Shown one piece after another: positions 7,250-15,976 of a DNA stretch of 64,000 nt. This stretch comes from CAZHFW01 sp964531675 (lineage in GTDB: Bacteria; Planctomycetota; Phycisphaerae; Phycisphaerales; UBA1924). Where the stretch lies: contig CAZHFW010000003.1 in NCBI GenBank assembly GCA_964531675.1, positions 1-64,000 of the forward strand, written 5' to 3'. Made by a program: the position numbers and the translations under genes. The notes beneath the pieces are model-generated. The model was not told the DNA's origin. It saw only the letters and a list, made by a program, of their open reading frames with translations, and did no database searches. Positions within the stretch are counted from its first letter, which is position 1. Each line of letters begins with the position of its first letter.

Positions 7250-10200
7250 ATGGGGGTTTCAGATAATCAACCGACCGGGCCGCTTTCGAGCGGCGGTATC
7301 TCCGAGTCTTCAACCGCGAGCGGCACCGGCGCGACGGCTGGGATGTTGCATACCAGCTCCGCCGGACGAGAGCGTCCGGGCGATGCCATCGGCCCGTACA
7401 CGCTGCTTGAAGTCATCGGCGAGGGCGGGTTCGGGACTGTGTGGCTCGCCGAACGCCGCGAGCCGATGGTCCAGCGGGTCGCGCTGAAGATCATTAAGCC
7501 CGGCATGGATTCGGCCGCGGTTGTGACGCGCTTCGAGCAGGAGCGTCAGGCCCTTGCCGTCATGGACCATCCCAACGTCGCCAAGGTCTTCGATGGTGGC
7601 GTGACGCCCGCGGGCAGGCCTTACTTCGTGATGGAGTACGTGCAGGGCCAGACCATCACAGCCTTCGCCGACGCGCGCAAACTCACGCTGAGGCAACGCC
7701 TCGAGCTGTTCATGCCGGTGTGCGAGGCCGTCCAGCACGCCCACCACAAGGGGCTGATCCACCGCGACATCAAGCCCAGCAACGTGCTGGTCGCGGAGAT
7801 CGAGGGCAAGCCCGTTCCCAAGGTCATCGACTTCGGCGTGGCCAAGGCGATCGCCAGTGCGGGGTGGACCAACACGGCTCACACGCAGTCGGGGATGGTC
7901 ATCGGCACGCCGGAGTACATGTCTCCGGAGCAGGTCGCGGGCGAGATCGATGTGGACACGCGGACGGACGTGTACTCGCTCGGTGTGCTGCTGTACGAGC
8001 TCCTGACGGGTGAACTGCCGTTCGACCCGAGGGAGCTGCGCAAGGCGGCGCTGGTGGAGATTGCGCGGATCATCAGGGAGGTCACGCCGCCCAAACCCAG
8101 CACGAGGCTGGCCCAACTGGCGGGGAACCGCACGACGACCATCGCGCAGGCCCGATCCACGTCCAGCGATCGGATGACCAGTGAGCTGCGGCGTGAGCTC
8201 GACTGGATCCCGCTGATGGCGCTGCGCAAGGAGCGTGAGCGGCGCTATCCCAGCCCGCAGGCCTTGGCGGACGATGTGCAGCGGTACCTGGATGGAAGGC
8301 CGCTGCGGGCGGCGCCGGACTCCAAGGCGTATCTGGCGCGCAAGTTCGTGAAGCGGAACAAGGTCCAGGTGGTGGCGACTGCGGCAGTACTGACAGCACT
8401 CAGCGCCGGGCTGGCGGTATCGGTCTGGCAACGCAATCAGGCGATCAACTCGCAGCGGGCCGAGGCCAAGGAAAGGGCCCGCGCCGACGAGCGTGCGGTC
8501 GCCGCGGAGAAGGCCGAGAAGGCGGAGAAAGAACGTGCCGACCAACTCAAGAAGGTCTCGGACTTCCAATCGCAGATGCTCAGCCAGATCGACACGACCA
8601 TGGCGGGCGTGGAGTTGATGAAGGACGTGCGCGAGCGGTTTGTGGCGGCGCTGGAGAAGGCGGGCGTGCCGGAAGCGGAGCGGACCAACCGCGTCGATGC
8701 CCTGCAACAGGAGCTGGTGCGTGTGAACGCGACCGACACCGCCGCGGCCTTGATCGACCGCACGATCCTGAAGCCCGCGATCAAGACCATCGATGAGCAG
8801 TTCAAGGATGATCCGGTCACCGATGCGAGCCTGCGGCAGGCGCTGGCGGAGCTCTACCGCACCATCGGTCTCTACGACGCGGCGTACCCGCTGCAGGAGT
8901 CGGCGCTGGCGACGCGCCGTCAAGTGCTGGGCGCGGAGCACCCGGACACGCTCTACTCCGTGAGCAATATGGGCGTCTTACAGTCGAGTCAGGGCAAGCT
9001 GGTCGAGGCCGAGACATACTACCGCGAGGCCCTGGAGAGGTCTCGCCGCGTGCTGGGAGAGGAGCACCCGGACACGCTCACCTCCATCAGCAATCTGGGC
9101 GTCCTGCTGCAGCATCTGGGCAGGCTCGCAGAGGCGGAGCCCTACTACCGCGAAGCCCTCGAGGAGCGTCGCCGCGTGCTGGGGGAGGAGCACCCGGACA
9201 CGCTCACCTCCATCAACAACATGGGCCGCCTGCTGCAGGCCGAGGGCAAGCTCGATCAGGCCGAGCCATACTACCGCGAGGCTCTACAGATGCGTCGCCG
9301 CGCGTTGGGGGAGGAGCACCCGAGCACACTCGATTCTATCAGCAGCATGGGCTTCCTGCTGCAGGATCAGGGCAAGCTCGATCAGGCCGAGCCGTACTTC
9401 CGCGAAGCTCTGGAGAAGTCTCTCCGCGTGCTGGGAGAGGAGCACCCGGACACGCTCACCTCCATCAACAATATGGGCGTCCTGCTGCAGCATCTGGGCA
9501 GGCTCGCAGAGGCGGAGCCCTACTACCGCGAAGCCCTCGAGGAGCGTCGCCGCGTGTTGGGGGAGGAGCACCCAGACACGCTCACCTCCATCAACAATAT
9601 GGGCTTCCTGCTGCATAATCAGGGCAAGCTCGATGAGGCCGAGCCATACTACCGCGAGGCCACGGAGAAGTCCCGCCGCTTGCTGGGGGAGGAGCACCCG
9701 ATCACGCTCACCTCCATCAACAACATGGGCTTCCTGCTGCAGGATCAGGGCAAGCTTGATCAGGCCGAGACGTACTTCCGCGAGGCTCTGGAGAAATCTC
9801 GCCGCGTGCTCGGGGAGGAGCACCCGAGCACGCTCGTCTCTATCAACAACATGGGCAATCTACTGCAGGAACAGGGCAAGCTCGAGGAGGCCGAGCCGTA
9901 CTACCGCGAGGCCATGGAGAAGTCCCGCCAGGTGCTGGGGGAGGAGCACCCCACTACGCTGACCTTCATCCACAACATGGGCTTCCTGCTGCAGGATCAG
10001 GGCAAGCTTGATCAGGCCGAGACGTACTTCCGCGAGGCTCTGGAGAAATCTCGCCGCGTGCTGGGGGAGGAGCACCCGGACACGCTCGCCTGCGTGCAAG
10101 GCCTCGTCGATGTCTACACCGCGTGGGACAAGGCCGAGCCTGGCAAGGGCTACGACGCCAAGGCCGCGGAGTGGAAGGCCAAACTGCCACCTCCCGCACC

Positions 10201-10261
10201 GGCGCAGTCTGACGGGGCGAAAACCGCGCCCGGCGCCGCACCGGCATCCGAAAAGAAGTAG
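7250..10261 (+). CDS. Ser/Thr protein kinase with kinesin-light-chain-type TPR array
   Basis: A 1003-residue kinase. Its motifs are IGEGGFGTVWLAERREP (near 56), VALKIIKPGMD (Lys near 80), HRDIKPSNVLVAE (Asp near 173), VIDFGVAK and GTPEYMSPEQVAGE. A membrane helix lies near residues 370-392 (VQVVATAAVLTALSAGLAV), followed by a charged coiled coil (AERKE-type, about 400-430). From about residue 540 come ten exact 42-residue TPR units of the form NNMGxLLQxQGKLDQAExYYR...LGEEHPDTL. The tail is Ala/Pro rich and ends in Lys. The TPR region should lie outside the cytoplasm and bind proteins. No sigma gene is adjacent, unlike the first kinase of the window. Confidence 0.92.
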   Translation: MGVSDNQPTGPLSSGGISESSTASGTGATAGMLHTSSAGRERPGDAIGPYTLLEVIGEGGFGTVWLAERREPMVQRVALKIIKPGMDSAAVVTRFEQERQALAVMDHPNVAKVFDGGVTPAGRPYFVMEYVQGQTITAFADARKLTLRQRLELFMPVCEAVQHAHHKGLIHRDIKPSNVLVAEIEGKPVPKVIDFGVAKAIASAGWTNTAHTQSGMVIGTPEYMSPEQVAGEIDVDTRTDVYSLGVLLYELLTGELPFDPRELRKAALVEIARIIREVTPPKPSTRLAQLAGNRTTTIAQARSTSSDRMTSELRRELDWIPLMALRKERERRYPSPQALADDVQRYLDGRPLRAAPDSKAYLARKFVKRNKVQVVATAAVLTALSAGLAVSVWQRNQAINSQRAEAKERARADERAVAAEKAEKAEKERADQLKKVSDFQSQMLSQIDTTMAGVELMKDVRERFVAALEKAGVPEAERTNRVDALQQELVRVNATDTAAALIDRTILKPAIKTIDEQFKDDPVTDASLRQALAELYRTIGLYDAAYPLQESALATRRQVLGAEHPDTLYSVSNMGVLQSSQGKLVEAETYYREALERSRRVLGEEHPDTLTSISNLGVLLQHLGRLAEAEPYYREALEERRRVLGEEHPDTLTSINNMGRLLQAEGKLDQAEPYYREALQMRRRALGEEHPSTLDSISSMGFLLQDQGKLDQAEPYFREALEKSLRVLGEEHPDTLTSINNMGVLLQHLGRLAEAEPYYREALEERRRVLGEEHPDTLTSINNMGFLLHNQGKLDEAEPYYREATEKSRRLLGEEHPITLTSINNMGFLLQDQGKLDQAETYFREALEKSRRVLGEEHPSTLVSINNMGNLLQEQGKLEEAEPYYREAMEKSRQVLGEEHPTTLTFIHNMGFLLQDQGKLDQAETYFREALEKSRRVLGEEHPDTLACVQGLVDVYTAWDKAEPGKGYDAKAAEWKAKLPPPAPAQSDGAKTAPGAAPASEKK
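8936..10069 (+). repeat. nine consecutive 126-bp in-frame repeats coding TPR units
   Basis: From the GAG of the first EHPDTL (8936) to that of the last (10070) is 1134 bases, exactly nine 126-base periods. Copies are not equally diverged. A block near 9101 recurs almost unchanged at 9479 (378 bases away), and a block at 9731 recurs at 9983 (252 bases away). This indicates recent duplication or gene conversion within the array. Confidence 0.92.
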
Positions 10262-10322
10262 TCGCTCACCCCACCACCGACGTTCCCGCCCCGTGCCGTT
10301 GCATCTATCCGTCGCGCGCCGC

Positions 10323-10664
10323 TCACGACCAACCCGCCGTCTTCCAGATCGCCCGCTGCGCAGCACCCCCGTCGATCGTCTGCTCCACCAATCCGCCCTT
10401 GGGGATCGTGATCTTCGGGATGCCCGTTCCTTCAAGCGAACGGCCGCTCCGCACGAGCTCAATCAGCAGGTCCGCGGTAACGCCGCTGAAGAGCGAAGTG
10501 GGACATACGCAGTACTCCCCCGCTGGGCCGATGTTGGGCGCGTCGATACTGCTCCAGCCCATCGGGACGCTGTCGAACAAAGGGTACTGCAAGATTGTCG
10601 CTCCGCTGGCCGATCCGCAGCCACCACGACACCCATCGCGCGGCTCGTGCTCTTGCGTGATCAT
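10323..10664 (-). CDS. possible hypothetical protein, 113 residues
   Basis: An open frame from an ATG with AGGA immediately before it (short spacing), in the gap between the kinase and the lipoprotein genes. The product has no signal peptide or membrane segment. It is fairly rich in Gly, Cys and Ile, including GCRGGCGSASG and GEYCVCPTSL. I do not recognise a family. The overlapping plus-strand frame has an unlikely composition, so this minus-strand frame is the better candidate, but it could also be a gene remnant. Confidence 0.35.
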   Translation of the reverse strand: MITQEHEPRDGCRGGCGSASGATILQYPLFDSVPMGWSSIDAPNIGPAGEYCVCPTSLFSGVTADLLIELVRSGRSLEGTGIPKITIPKGGLVEQTIDGGAAQRAIWKTAGWS

Positions 10665-10834
10665 TCCTGATTCACAGACCCTTCGGAGAGGTAGATGCGC
10701 CAGCCGACTCCCGCAAACGACACAACGAGGTCTTCCCAGCCTCGAGCGGGAGTTCTGACAACCCGTGCCAACCGCCGACGGGTTCGCGTCCCGGGCGCAT
10801 CTGCCTGTCTGTCTCTCGGCACAAGGAGGATGCG

Positions 10835-11455
10835 ATGCGTCTTTATCCCCACCGCTCACGCGACGTTCTGATCGCCGGACTCGCCCCGATGCTTCTGCTC
10901 CCCGCCGCCTGCCGGTCCGTGGATCATTCATCCAGCAGCGCGATCGCATCCAGCACGCCCGTCGCCCGTCCGGACCCGACCACCAGGATCATCATCGGTG
11001 ACACGCCGCACCTCATCGCAAGTGAGCGCGGGCTCGATCAGGGTCTGGTCGGGAGCTACGCCGTGCTTGGGACGCACAATCAACTGACCGTCTTCTTCGA
11101 GCCTCGATCCGCCGAGCCCCGCCTCAAGGATCTGGCCGCGTACTCCGCCTGGGCCGACGATCTGCTCAAGGAGCGTGAAATCAGGCCGGTGGACCTCGGC
11201 CGCGTGCGGAATCCGATCCGCGAGGCCGGACTGCCCTTCGTCGCCAAGACCTACGTGAATGTCCAGAGGCCCGGGCAACCCGCGCCCACATCCATCTGTG
11301 ACGCTGCGGGCCTGCGCTTCGAGACCCCGGGCGGCTTCTGGACCATCTCGTGCAACGCCGACCGAGGCCACGTTGACGACGCGGTCGCGTCCATCACAGA
11401 GTGCCTGCGTGTGATGACGGTTTCCAGAACACCGGCCTCGCATCCAGTGCGATAA
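10835..11455 (+). CDS. putative lipoprotein of unknown function
   Basis: 206 residues. A hydrophobic signal ends in the lipobox LLPAAC, so a diacylated Cys near residue 26 is expected. The start is well supported by AGGAGG five to six bases upstream. The mature part begins with a Ser/Ala/Pro linker, then a compact domain (LGTHNQLTVFF, then PFVAKTYVNVQRPG and GFWTISCNADRGH) whose family I do not recognise. The two Cys in the mature domain could form a disulfide. It is convergent with the thioredoxin gene. Confidence 0.75.
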   Translation: MRLYPHRSRDVLIAGLAPMLLLPAACRSVDHSSSSAIASSTPVARPDPTTRIIIGDTPHLIASERGLDQGLVGSYAVLGTHNQLTVFFEPRSAEPRLKDLAAYSAWADDLLKEREIRPVDLGRVRNPIREAGLPFVAKTYVNVQRPGQPAPTSICDAAGLRFETPGGFWTISCNADRGHVDDAVASITECLRVMTVSRTPASHPVR

Positions 11456-11608
11456 GCAGCGGTCGATGCCACGGCTCCACTCCGCTCGAGCCACGCAAGC
11501 GCCTCGTCACGAACGCCTCTTTACGAACGCTCACGCCCGACCCATTACAGGGCCGCTGCCAAAAGCGCTGTCGTGTTCAACCCCATCGCTCGCCGCCGCG
11601 CAGGACTC

Positions 11609-11956
11609 TCATCCGCGCGAGGCGACGTGCTTGTTCAGCCTCTCGAGCATTGCTGCACGTGAAGCAAGCCCGATCCACCCATCCACCACGGCGCCCTGCT
11701 TGAACACCAGCACCGTCGGAATGCTCTGGACGCCCAGTGCGTTCGCAAGCTGGGGCTGCTCGTCAATGTTCACCAGCGCCACCCGCGCCCGGCCCGCCAG
11801 GTCTGCCGCAATCCGCTGGATCTCTGGCTTGAGCATCAGGCAAGGCTGGCACCACGGCGCCCAGAAGTCGACGATCACCGGGAGCTCCGCGTCCAGCACG
11901 TCCTGCCGGAACGACTCCGCGGTCGGATGAAGCACATTGGCGTCCGCGCGTTTCAT
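11609..11956 (-). CDS. thioredoxin
   Basis: 115 residues, the usual size of a single-domain thioredoxin. The active site is WAPWCQPC (Cys 36 and 39), with Gln in place of the common Gly. The cis-proline motif is SIPTVLVF. No signal peptide is present, so it should work in the cytoplasm. The start is set by GGGAGG seven bases upstream. It is the last gene of the leftward adaptor-RND-YgaP-like series, 44 bases after the YgaP-like gene. Its place in a sulfur-related locus suggests reduction of persulfide or disulfide intermediates (inference). Confidence 0.92.
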   Translation of the reverse strand: MKRADANVLHPTAESFRQDVLDAELPVIVDFWAPWCQPCLMLKPEIQRIAADLAGRARVALVNIDEQPQLANALGVQSIPTVLVFKQGAVVDGWIGLASRAAMLERLNKHVASRG

Positions 11957-12000
11957 CGCCAAACCTCCCGTGCTGCTGTGGACGTTCCGATGAGCCTTCC

Positions 12001-12327
12001 TCAGCCGCAGCGCTCGCCGCAGCCCCCGCCGCAGCAAGGCCCCTGGTGATCATCCTCTCCCCCACGGCCGTTCCATGGCATTCTCGCGATCAGCGAGGCC
12101 ATGGGACACATTCCGCTCGAGCCCGCAAAGACGAGCCCGCACCCGATGAACGCGGGCACAATCAACCAGCCCGGCCCAACCAGATACGCGCACGCGGTCC
12201 CGATGAGCAGCACAGCGCCCATCAGCGCCTGCGTCTGCCGCATGACCCCCTGCGTGTGCGCCGGGCCCGGCACTTGCTTCGCCTCCGCCATGACCTGCCC
12301 TCGTCCGATCGCGGTTGTCGCGTGCAT
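12001..12327 (-). CDS. YgaP-like (DUF2892) membrane protein with Cys-rich tail
   Basis: 108 residues. Residues about 29-90 match the two-helix DUF2892 domain: MRQTQALMGAVLLIGTACAY, then FIGCGLVFAGSSGMCPMA and a final MPWN. In other bacteria this domain is often fused to rhodanese or found in sulfur-oxidation loci. The C terminus adds a cluster rich in Cys and Gly (CCGGGCGERCG), which could bind a metal or persulfide; this is unusual for the family. The start at 12327 has GAGGA upstream; an internal ATG before AEAKQ is an alternative. Confidence 0.8.
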   Translation of the reverse strand: MHATTAIGRGQVMAEAKQVPGPAHTQGVMRQTQALMGAVLLIGTACAYLVGPGWLIVPAFIGCGLVFAGSSGMCPMASLIARMPWNGRGGEDDHQGPCCGGGCGERCG

Positions 12328-12478
12328 GTCGTCCTCACTCGGTGAGCCACCCTTGCCCGGGCGTCGCTCTCCCTGTGTGAGTCCCTGATCACGCAGCCTG
12401 ATTCACAACAGCGCACGCCCGCTGCAGAACCCGCATCTCCCCCGGGTTATTGCGCCCCCAGGGCCACAGCACCGCCGA

Positions 12479-15400
12479 TCAATGCCCATGCTCATCCTGC
12501 TCGACCATCGCGCCGTGCCCCGGAACGTTCTTGTACAGCATCCAGTACACCAGCGGAATCACCAGCAGCGTGAAGACCGTCGAAGCAATCAGCCCGAAGA
12601 TCAGCGCCCAGGCCAGGCCCGAGAAGATCGGATCGATCGTGATGGGAATCGCCGAGAGCATCGCAGCGGCAACAACGAGCAGGATGGGCCTGAGCCGCAC
12701 CGCGCCCGCCTCGATCACCGCGTCCATGAACGGGCGTCCCCGCTTGATCGACAGATGAATGAAGTCCACCAGGATGATCGACTGCCGCGTCACGATCCCC
12801 GACAACGCGATCATCCCGATCATCGCGGTCGCGGTGAAGAACACCGGATCCGCGTATCCACCCACGGTCTTCCCCGTGATCAACCCGAGCAGCCAGAACC
12901 CCGGCATGATCCCCACCATCGTCAAGGGGATCGAGAGCATTACCACCACCGGAATCATGAACGATCCCGTCTGCGCGACCAGGATCACGTAGATCATGAC
13001 CAGCGCCGCTGCAAACGCCAGCCCCAGATCCCGGAACACATCACGCGTGATCTTCCACTCACCCTCTCCCGACCAGACCACGCGTGTGCCCGCGCTGGTC
13101 GCCCAGGGAATGCCGCCCCCACGAAACAGATGCGATCGCCCCGTCATCGATCGGGGTTGTGAGGCATCGAGCCAGCCCCCCGCCAATGTGCTGGCCCCCG
13201 CGGGCGCCGCCCGCGTCGCATGATCGTGCATGACGTCCACAATCACATCCGCCGGCGGACGGCCCGCGGTCTCGGCGAAGACGTACACCACGCGCTGCAG
13301 ATTCTTGTGATAGATCATCTGGTCCGCCGGGCGCTGTTCCCATCGGCCAATCTCGCCCAGAGACACCAGCACCGCGGGCTTGCCATCCAGCGCCTGCCCG
13401 CGCACCTGAATCAGCGACAGATCCGCGGGACTCGAGCGATCCGCCCTGGGAAGCCTCGCGAGGATCGCCAGAGGCTGGCGCTCGTTCGGCGCGTGCACCA
13501 CGCCCGCCTCGGCTCCTGAGATCGCGCCCCGCACGCTGGCCGCGATCTCGGCCACGCTCACGCCGCTCAGCGCCGCCTTCTCCTGGTCGGGGACAAAGAT
13601 CAGCTCATCACGCTTCGCCTCGACCGTGTCATCAGGCTCAACCACGCCAGGCTCGAGCGTGAGCCGCTCGTGCACCACCTCGGCCGCCGCGCACAGCGCC
13701 GCATACGACAGATCGTCCTCCCCATACACCTCCGCCGCGATCGTGTCGATCACCGGCGGCCCCGGAGGCAGCTCCACGATCTTGAGCCTCGCCCCCGCCT
13801 GGGCCGCGATCTTCGTCAACCGGTCCCGCTCCCGAAGCCCGAGCGTGTGGCTGGCGTCATGCCGCGACTTCTTCCCCACCAGATTCACGCGGATCTCCGC
13901 CTGCCAAGGCTGCGCCCGCAGGTAAGAATGCCGCACCAGCCCGTTGAAATCGATCGGTGATGACGCGCCCACGTACGTCGTGTAGTCCGTGACCTCCGGA
14001 ATCTCGGACACCGCCGCCTCAAGATCCCGCGCGACCGCATCCGTGCGCTCCAGGGGCGTGCCCTCGTCCGCGTTCACCTGAAGCAGGATCTCCGCCTTGT
14101 TGTCGAACGGAAGCATCTTCAGAGGCACCTGACGGAACGCCGCCAGCATCGCCGCGGCTCCCGTCAGCAGCGCCACCAGACCCAGAAAAGTCCAGCCCAG
14201 GGACCTCGACCTGAGCAATGGCTGAAGCAGAGGCCTGAGCACGCGGTATTGCACGCTCGATCGCGCCGCAGCAAACTCGTCATGGTGATCCCCGCCATGA
14301 TGCCCGCCCCCCGCCCAGTTACGCTTCTTGAGCAGATGGAACGCGAGCCAGGGCGTGATGCTGAACGCGACCACCATCGACATCAGCATGGTCACCGGCA
14401 CGTTGAGCGCCATGGGCCGCATGTAAGGCCCCATCATCCCCGTGATGAAGAACAGCGGCAGGAAGCTCGCAATCACCGCCAGCGTCGCCGAGATCAATGG
14501 CGGCCTGATCTCGCTCACCGCTTCAAGGGTGATCGCCCGCGACGCCCGCCTCCGCAGGGCAAAGTGCCGCGCGATGTTCTCCACGTCCACGATCGGATCA
14601 TCCACCAGCAGGCCCAGCGACAGGATCAGCGCAAAGAGCGTCACCCGGTTGATCGTGTATCCCGCGATCAGATTCACCGCCAGCGTCAGCCCGAACACCA
14701 CCGGCACCGCCACCGCCACCACAAGGGCCTCGCGCCAGCCCAGCCCGATCGTGAGCAGCACCACCACGATCAGAATCGCGACCCAAAGCCCCTCAACAAG
14801 CTCGGAGACCTTCTCATCGGCCGTCCGCCCGCTGTTGCGCGTCACCACCAGCTCCATCCCGTCCGGAATCACCCGGCCCCGGAGCCGCTCGGCCTCCCGC
14901 AGCACCGCCTCCGCGACATTCACCGCGTTGGAGCCCTTCTTCTTGGCGACCGCAATCGTCACCGCCGCCGTTGATGGCCCCTTGCTTTCCGCTGCCTTGG
15001 AGTCATCGCCTCCGACGACCGTCCCCGCGGCGTGATGATGCGACTCAAAGCCTCGCCCGGGCCCCCAGCCGTGCCGCACATATGTCGCCCGCTCCGCCGG
15101 ACCATCCTCGATCCGCGCCACCTCGCGCAGAAACACAGGCCGTCCACGCGACGCCCCCACCACCAGATTCTCCAGATCCGCCGCATCCCGCACGACCGAT
15201 CCAGAGCGGACCGTGAGGTTGAGGTCACCTCGCTGCACATCGCCCGCGGGCGTCATCGCGTTGGAGACCTGCACCGCCCGCTGCACATCAAGCAACGACA
15301 GACCGCGCCCCGCGATCGCCTCGCGGTCGAGGTACGCGGTGAGCACACGGGGAAGCCCGCCGCTGATCGTGACACGCGACGTGTCCTCCACCGCGGCAAG

Positions 15401-15973
15401 CCGGGCCGAAAGCTCCTCCGCCACCCGGCGCAGCGTGTACTCATCGGACGCTGAGCCCGGCGCGCTCCGTAACGTGAGCGTGACAATCGGCACATCATCG
15501 ATCTCGACGGGCTTCATGACCCACCCCGCCACGCCGGGTGGGATCAGGTCCTTGCCCTCTTCAAGCTTCTTGAAGAGCCTGACCAGCGCTCGCTCGCGAT
15601 CCTGCCCAACGAAGAACCGCACCGTGACAATCGCCGAATCCTCACGCGACATGGAGTACACGTACTCCACGCCGTCGATCTGATAGAGGATCCGCTCCAG
15701 AGGCGTCGTGACAAGCCTCTCGACCTCCTGCGCCGACATCCCCGGAACGTTGACGTAGATGTCCGCCAGAGGCACCACGATCTGCGGATCTTCCTCGCGG
15801 GGCGTCACGAGCAGCGCCGCAACGCCCATCGCAACCGACACCACCAGCAGGATCAGCGACAGGTTCGAGTGCAGAAACGCCCGCACGATCCCGTTGATCC
15901 AGCCTCCCCGCGCGTGCTCCGCGAGCGGATGGTCCGCGTGGTCTTTGCCCGATGGGCCGTGCGCCTCGGTCAT
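12479..15973 (-). CDS. RND-family efflux transporter permease with His-rich inserts
   Basis: 1164 residues, somewhat longer than a typical AcrB/CusA-like subunit. The N-terminal helix is followed by PQIVVPLADIYVNVPGMSA and ERLVTTPLERILYQIDGVEY, characteristic of the family. TM4 has LGLLVDDPIVDVENI with the Asp pair near 458-459 that carries protons. His-rich stretches occur at the N terminus (HADHPLAEH), in the porter part near residue 311 (SHHH), after an early helix group (GGGHHGGDHHDEF) and at the C terminus (DEHGH). Metal traffic is therefore possible, but the substrate is unknown. Three bases separate it from the adaptor gene. No outer-membrane factor is encoded nearby. Confidence 0.93.
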   Translation of the reverse strand: MTEAHGPSGKDHADHPLAEHARGGWINGIVRAFLHSNLSLILLVVSVAMGVAALLVTPREEDPQIVVPLADIYVNVPGMSAQEVERLVTTPLERILYQIDGVEYVYSMSREDSAIVTVRFFVGQDRERALVRLFKKLEEGKDLIPPGVAGWVMKPVEIDDVPIVTLTLRSAPGSASDEYTLRRVAEELSARLAAVEDTSRVTISGGLPRVLTAYLDREAIAGRGLSLLDVQRAVQVSNAMTPAGDVQRGDLNLTVRSGSVVRDAADLENLVVGASRGRPVFLREVARIEDGPAERATYVRHGWGPGRGFESHHHAAGTVVGGDDSKAAESKGPSTAAVTIAVAKKKGSNAVNVAEAVLREAERLRGRVIPDGMELVVTRNSGRTADEKVSELVEGLWVAILIVVVLLTIGLGWREALVVAVAVPVVFGLTLAVNLIAGYTINRVTLFALILSLGLLVDDPIVDVENIARHFALRRRASRAITLEAVSEIRPPLISATLAVIASFLPLFFITGMMGPYMRPMALNVPVTMLMSMVVAFSITPWLAFHLLKKRNWAGGGHHGGDHHDEFAAARSSVQYRVLRPLLQPLLRSRSLGWTFLGLVALLTGAAAMLAAFRQVPLKMLPFDNKAEILLQVNADEGTPLERTDAVARDLEAAVSEIPEVTDYTTYVGASSPIDFNGLVRHSYLRAQPWQAEIRVNLVGKKSRHDASHTLGLRERDRLTKIAAQAGARLKIVELPPGPPVIDTIAAEVYGEDDLSYAALCAAAEVVHERLTLEPGVVEPDDTVEAKRDELIFVPDQEKAALSGVSVAEIAASVRGAISGAEAGVVHAPNERQPLAILARLPRADRSSPADLSLIQVRGQALDGKPAVLVSLGEIGRWEQRPADQMIYHKNLQRVVYVFAETAGRPPADVIVDVMHDHATRAAPAGASTLAGGWLDASQPRSMTGRSHLFRGGGIPWATSAGTRVVWSGEGEWKITRDVFRDLGLAFAAALVMIYVILVAQTGSFMIPVVVMLSIPLTMVGIMPGFWLLGLITGKTVGGYADPVFFTATAMIGMIALSGIVTRQSIILVDFIHLSIKRGRPFMDAVIEAGAVRLRPILLVVAAAMLSAIPITIDPIFSGLAWALIFGLIASTVFTLLVIPLVYWMLYKNVPGHGAMVEQDEHGH

Positions 15974-15976
15974 GGC

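Noticed and set aside
8936..10069. Regularly spaced repeats resembling a CRISPR array
   Set aside because: The period is 126 bases, in frame, and codes for TPR units of the kinase; there are no unique spacers of fixed length between short repeats.
10399..10758. 119-residue plus-strand frame in the kinase-lipoprotein gap
   Set aside because: No ribosome site and unlikely composition; the opposite-strand frame is more protein-like, and even that is uncertain.
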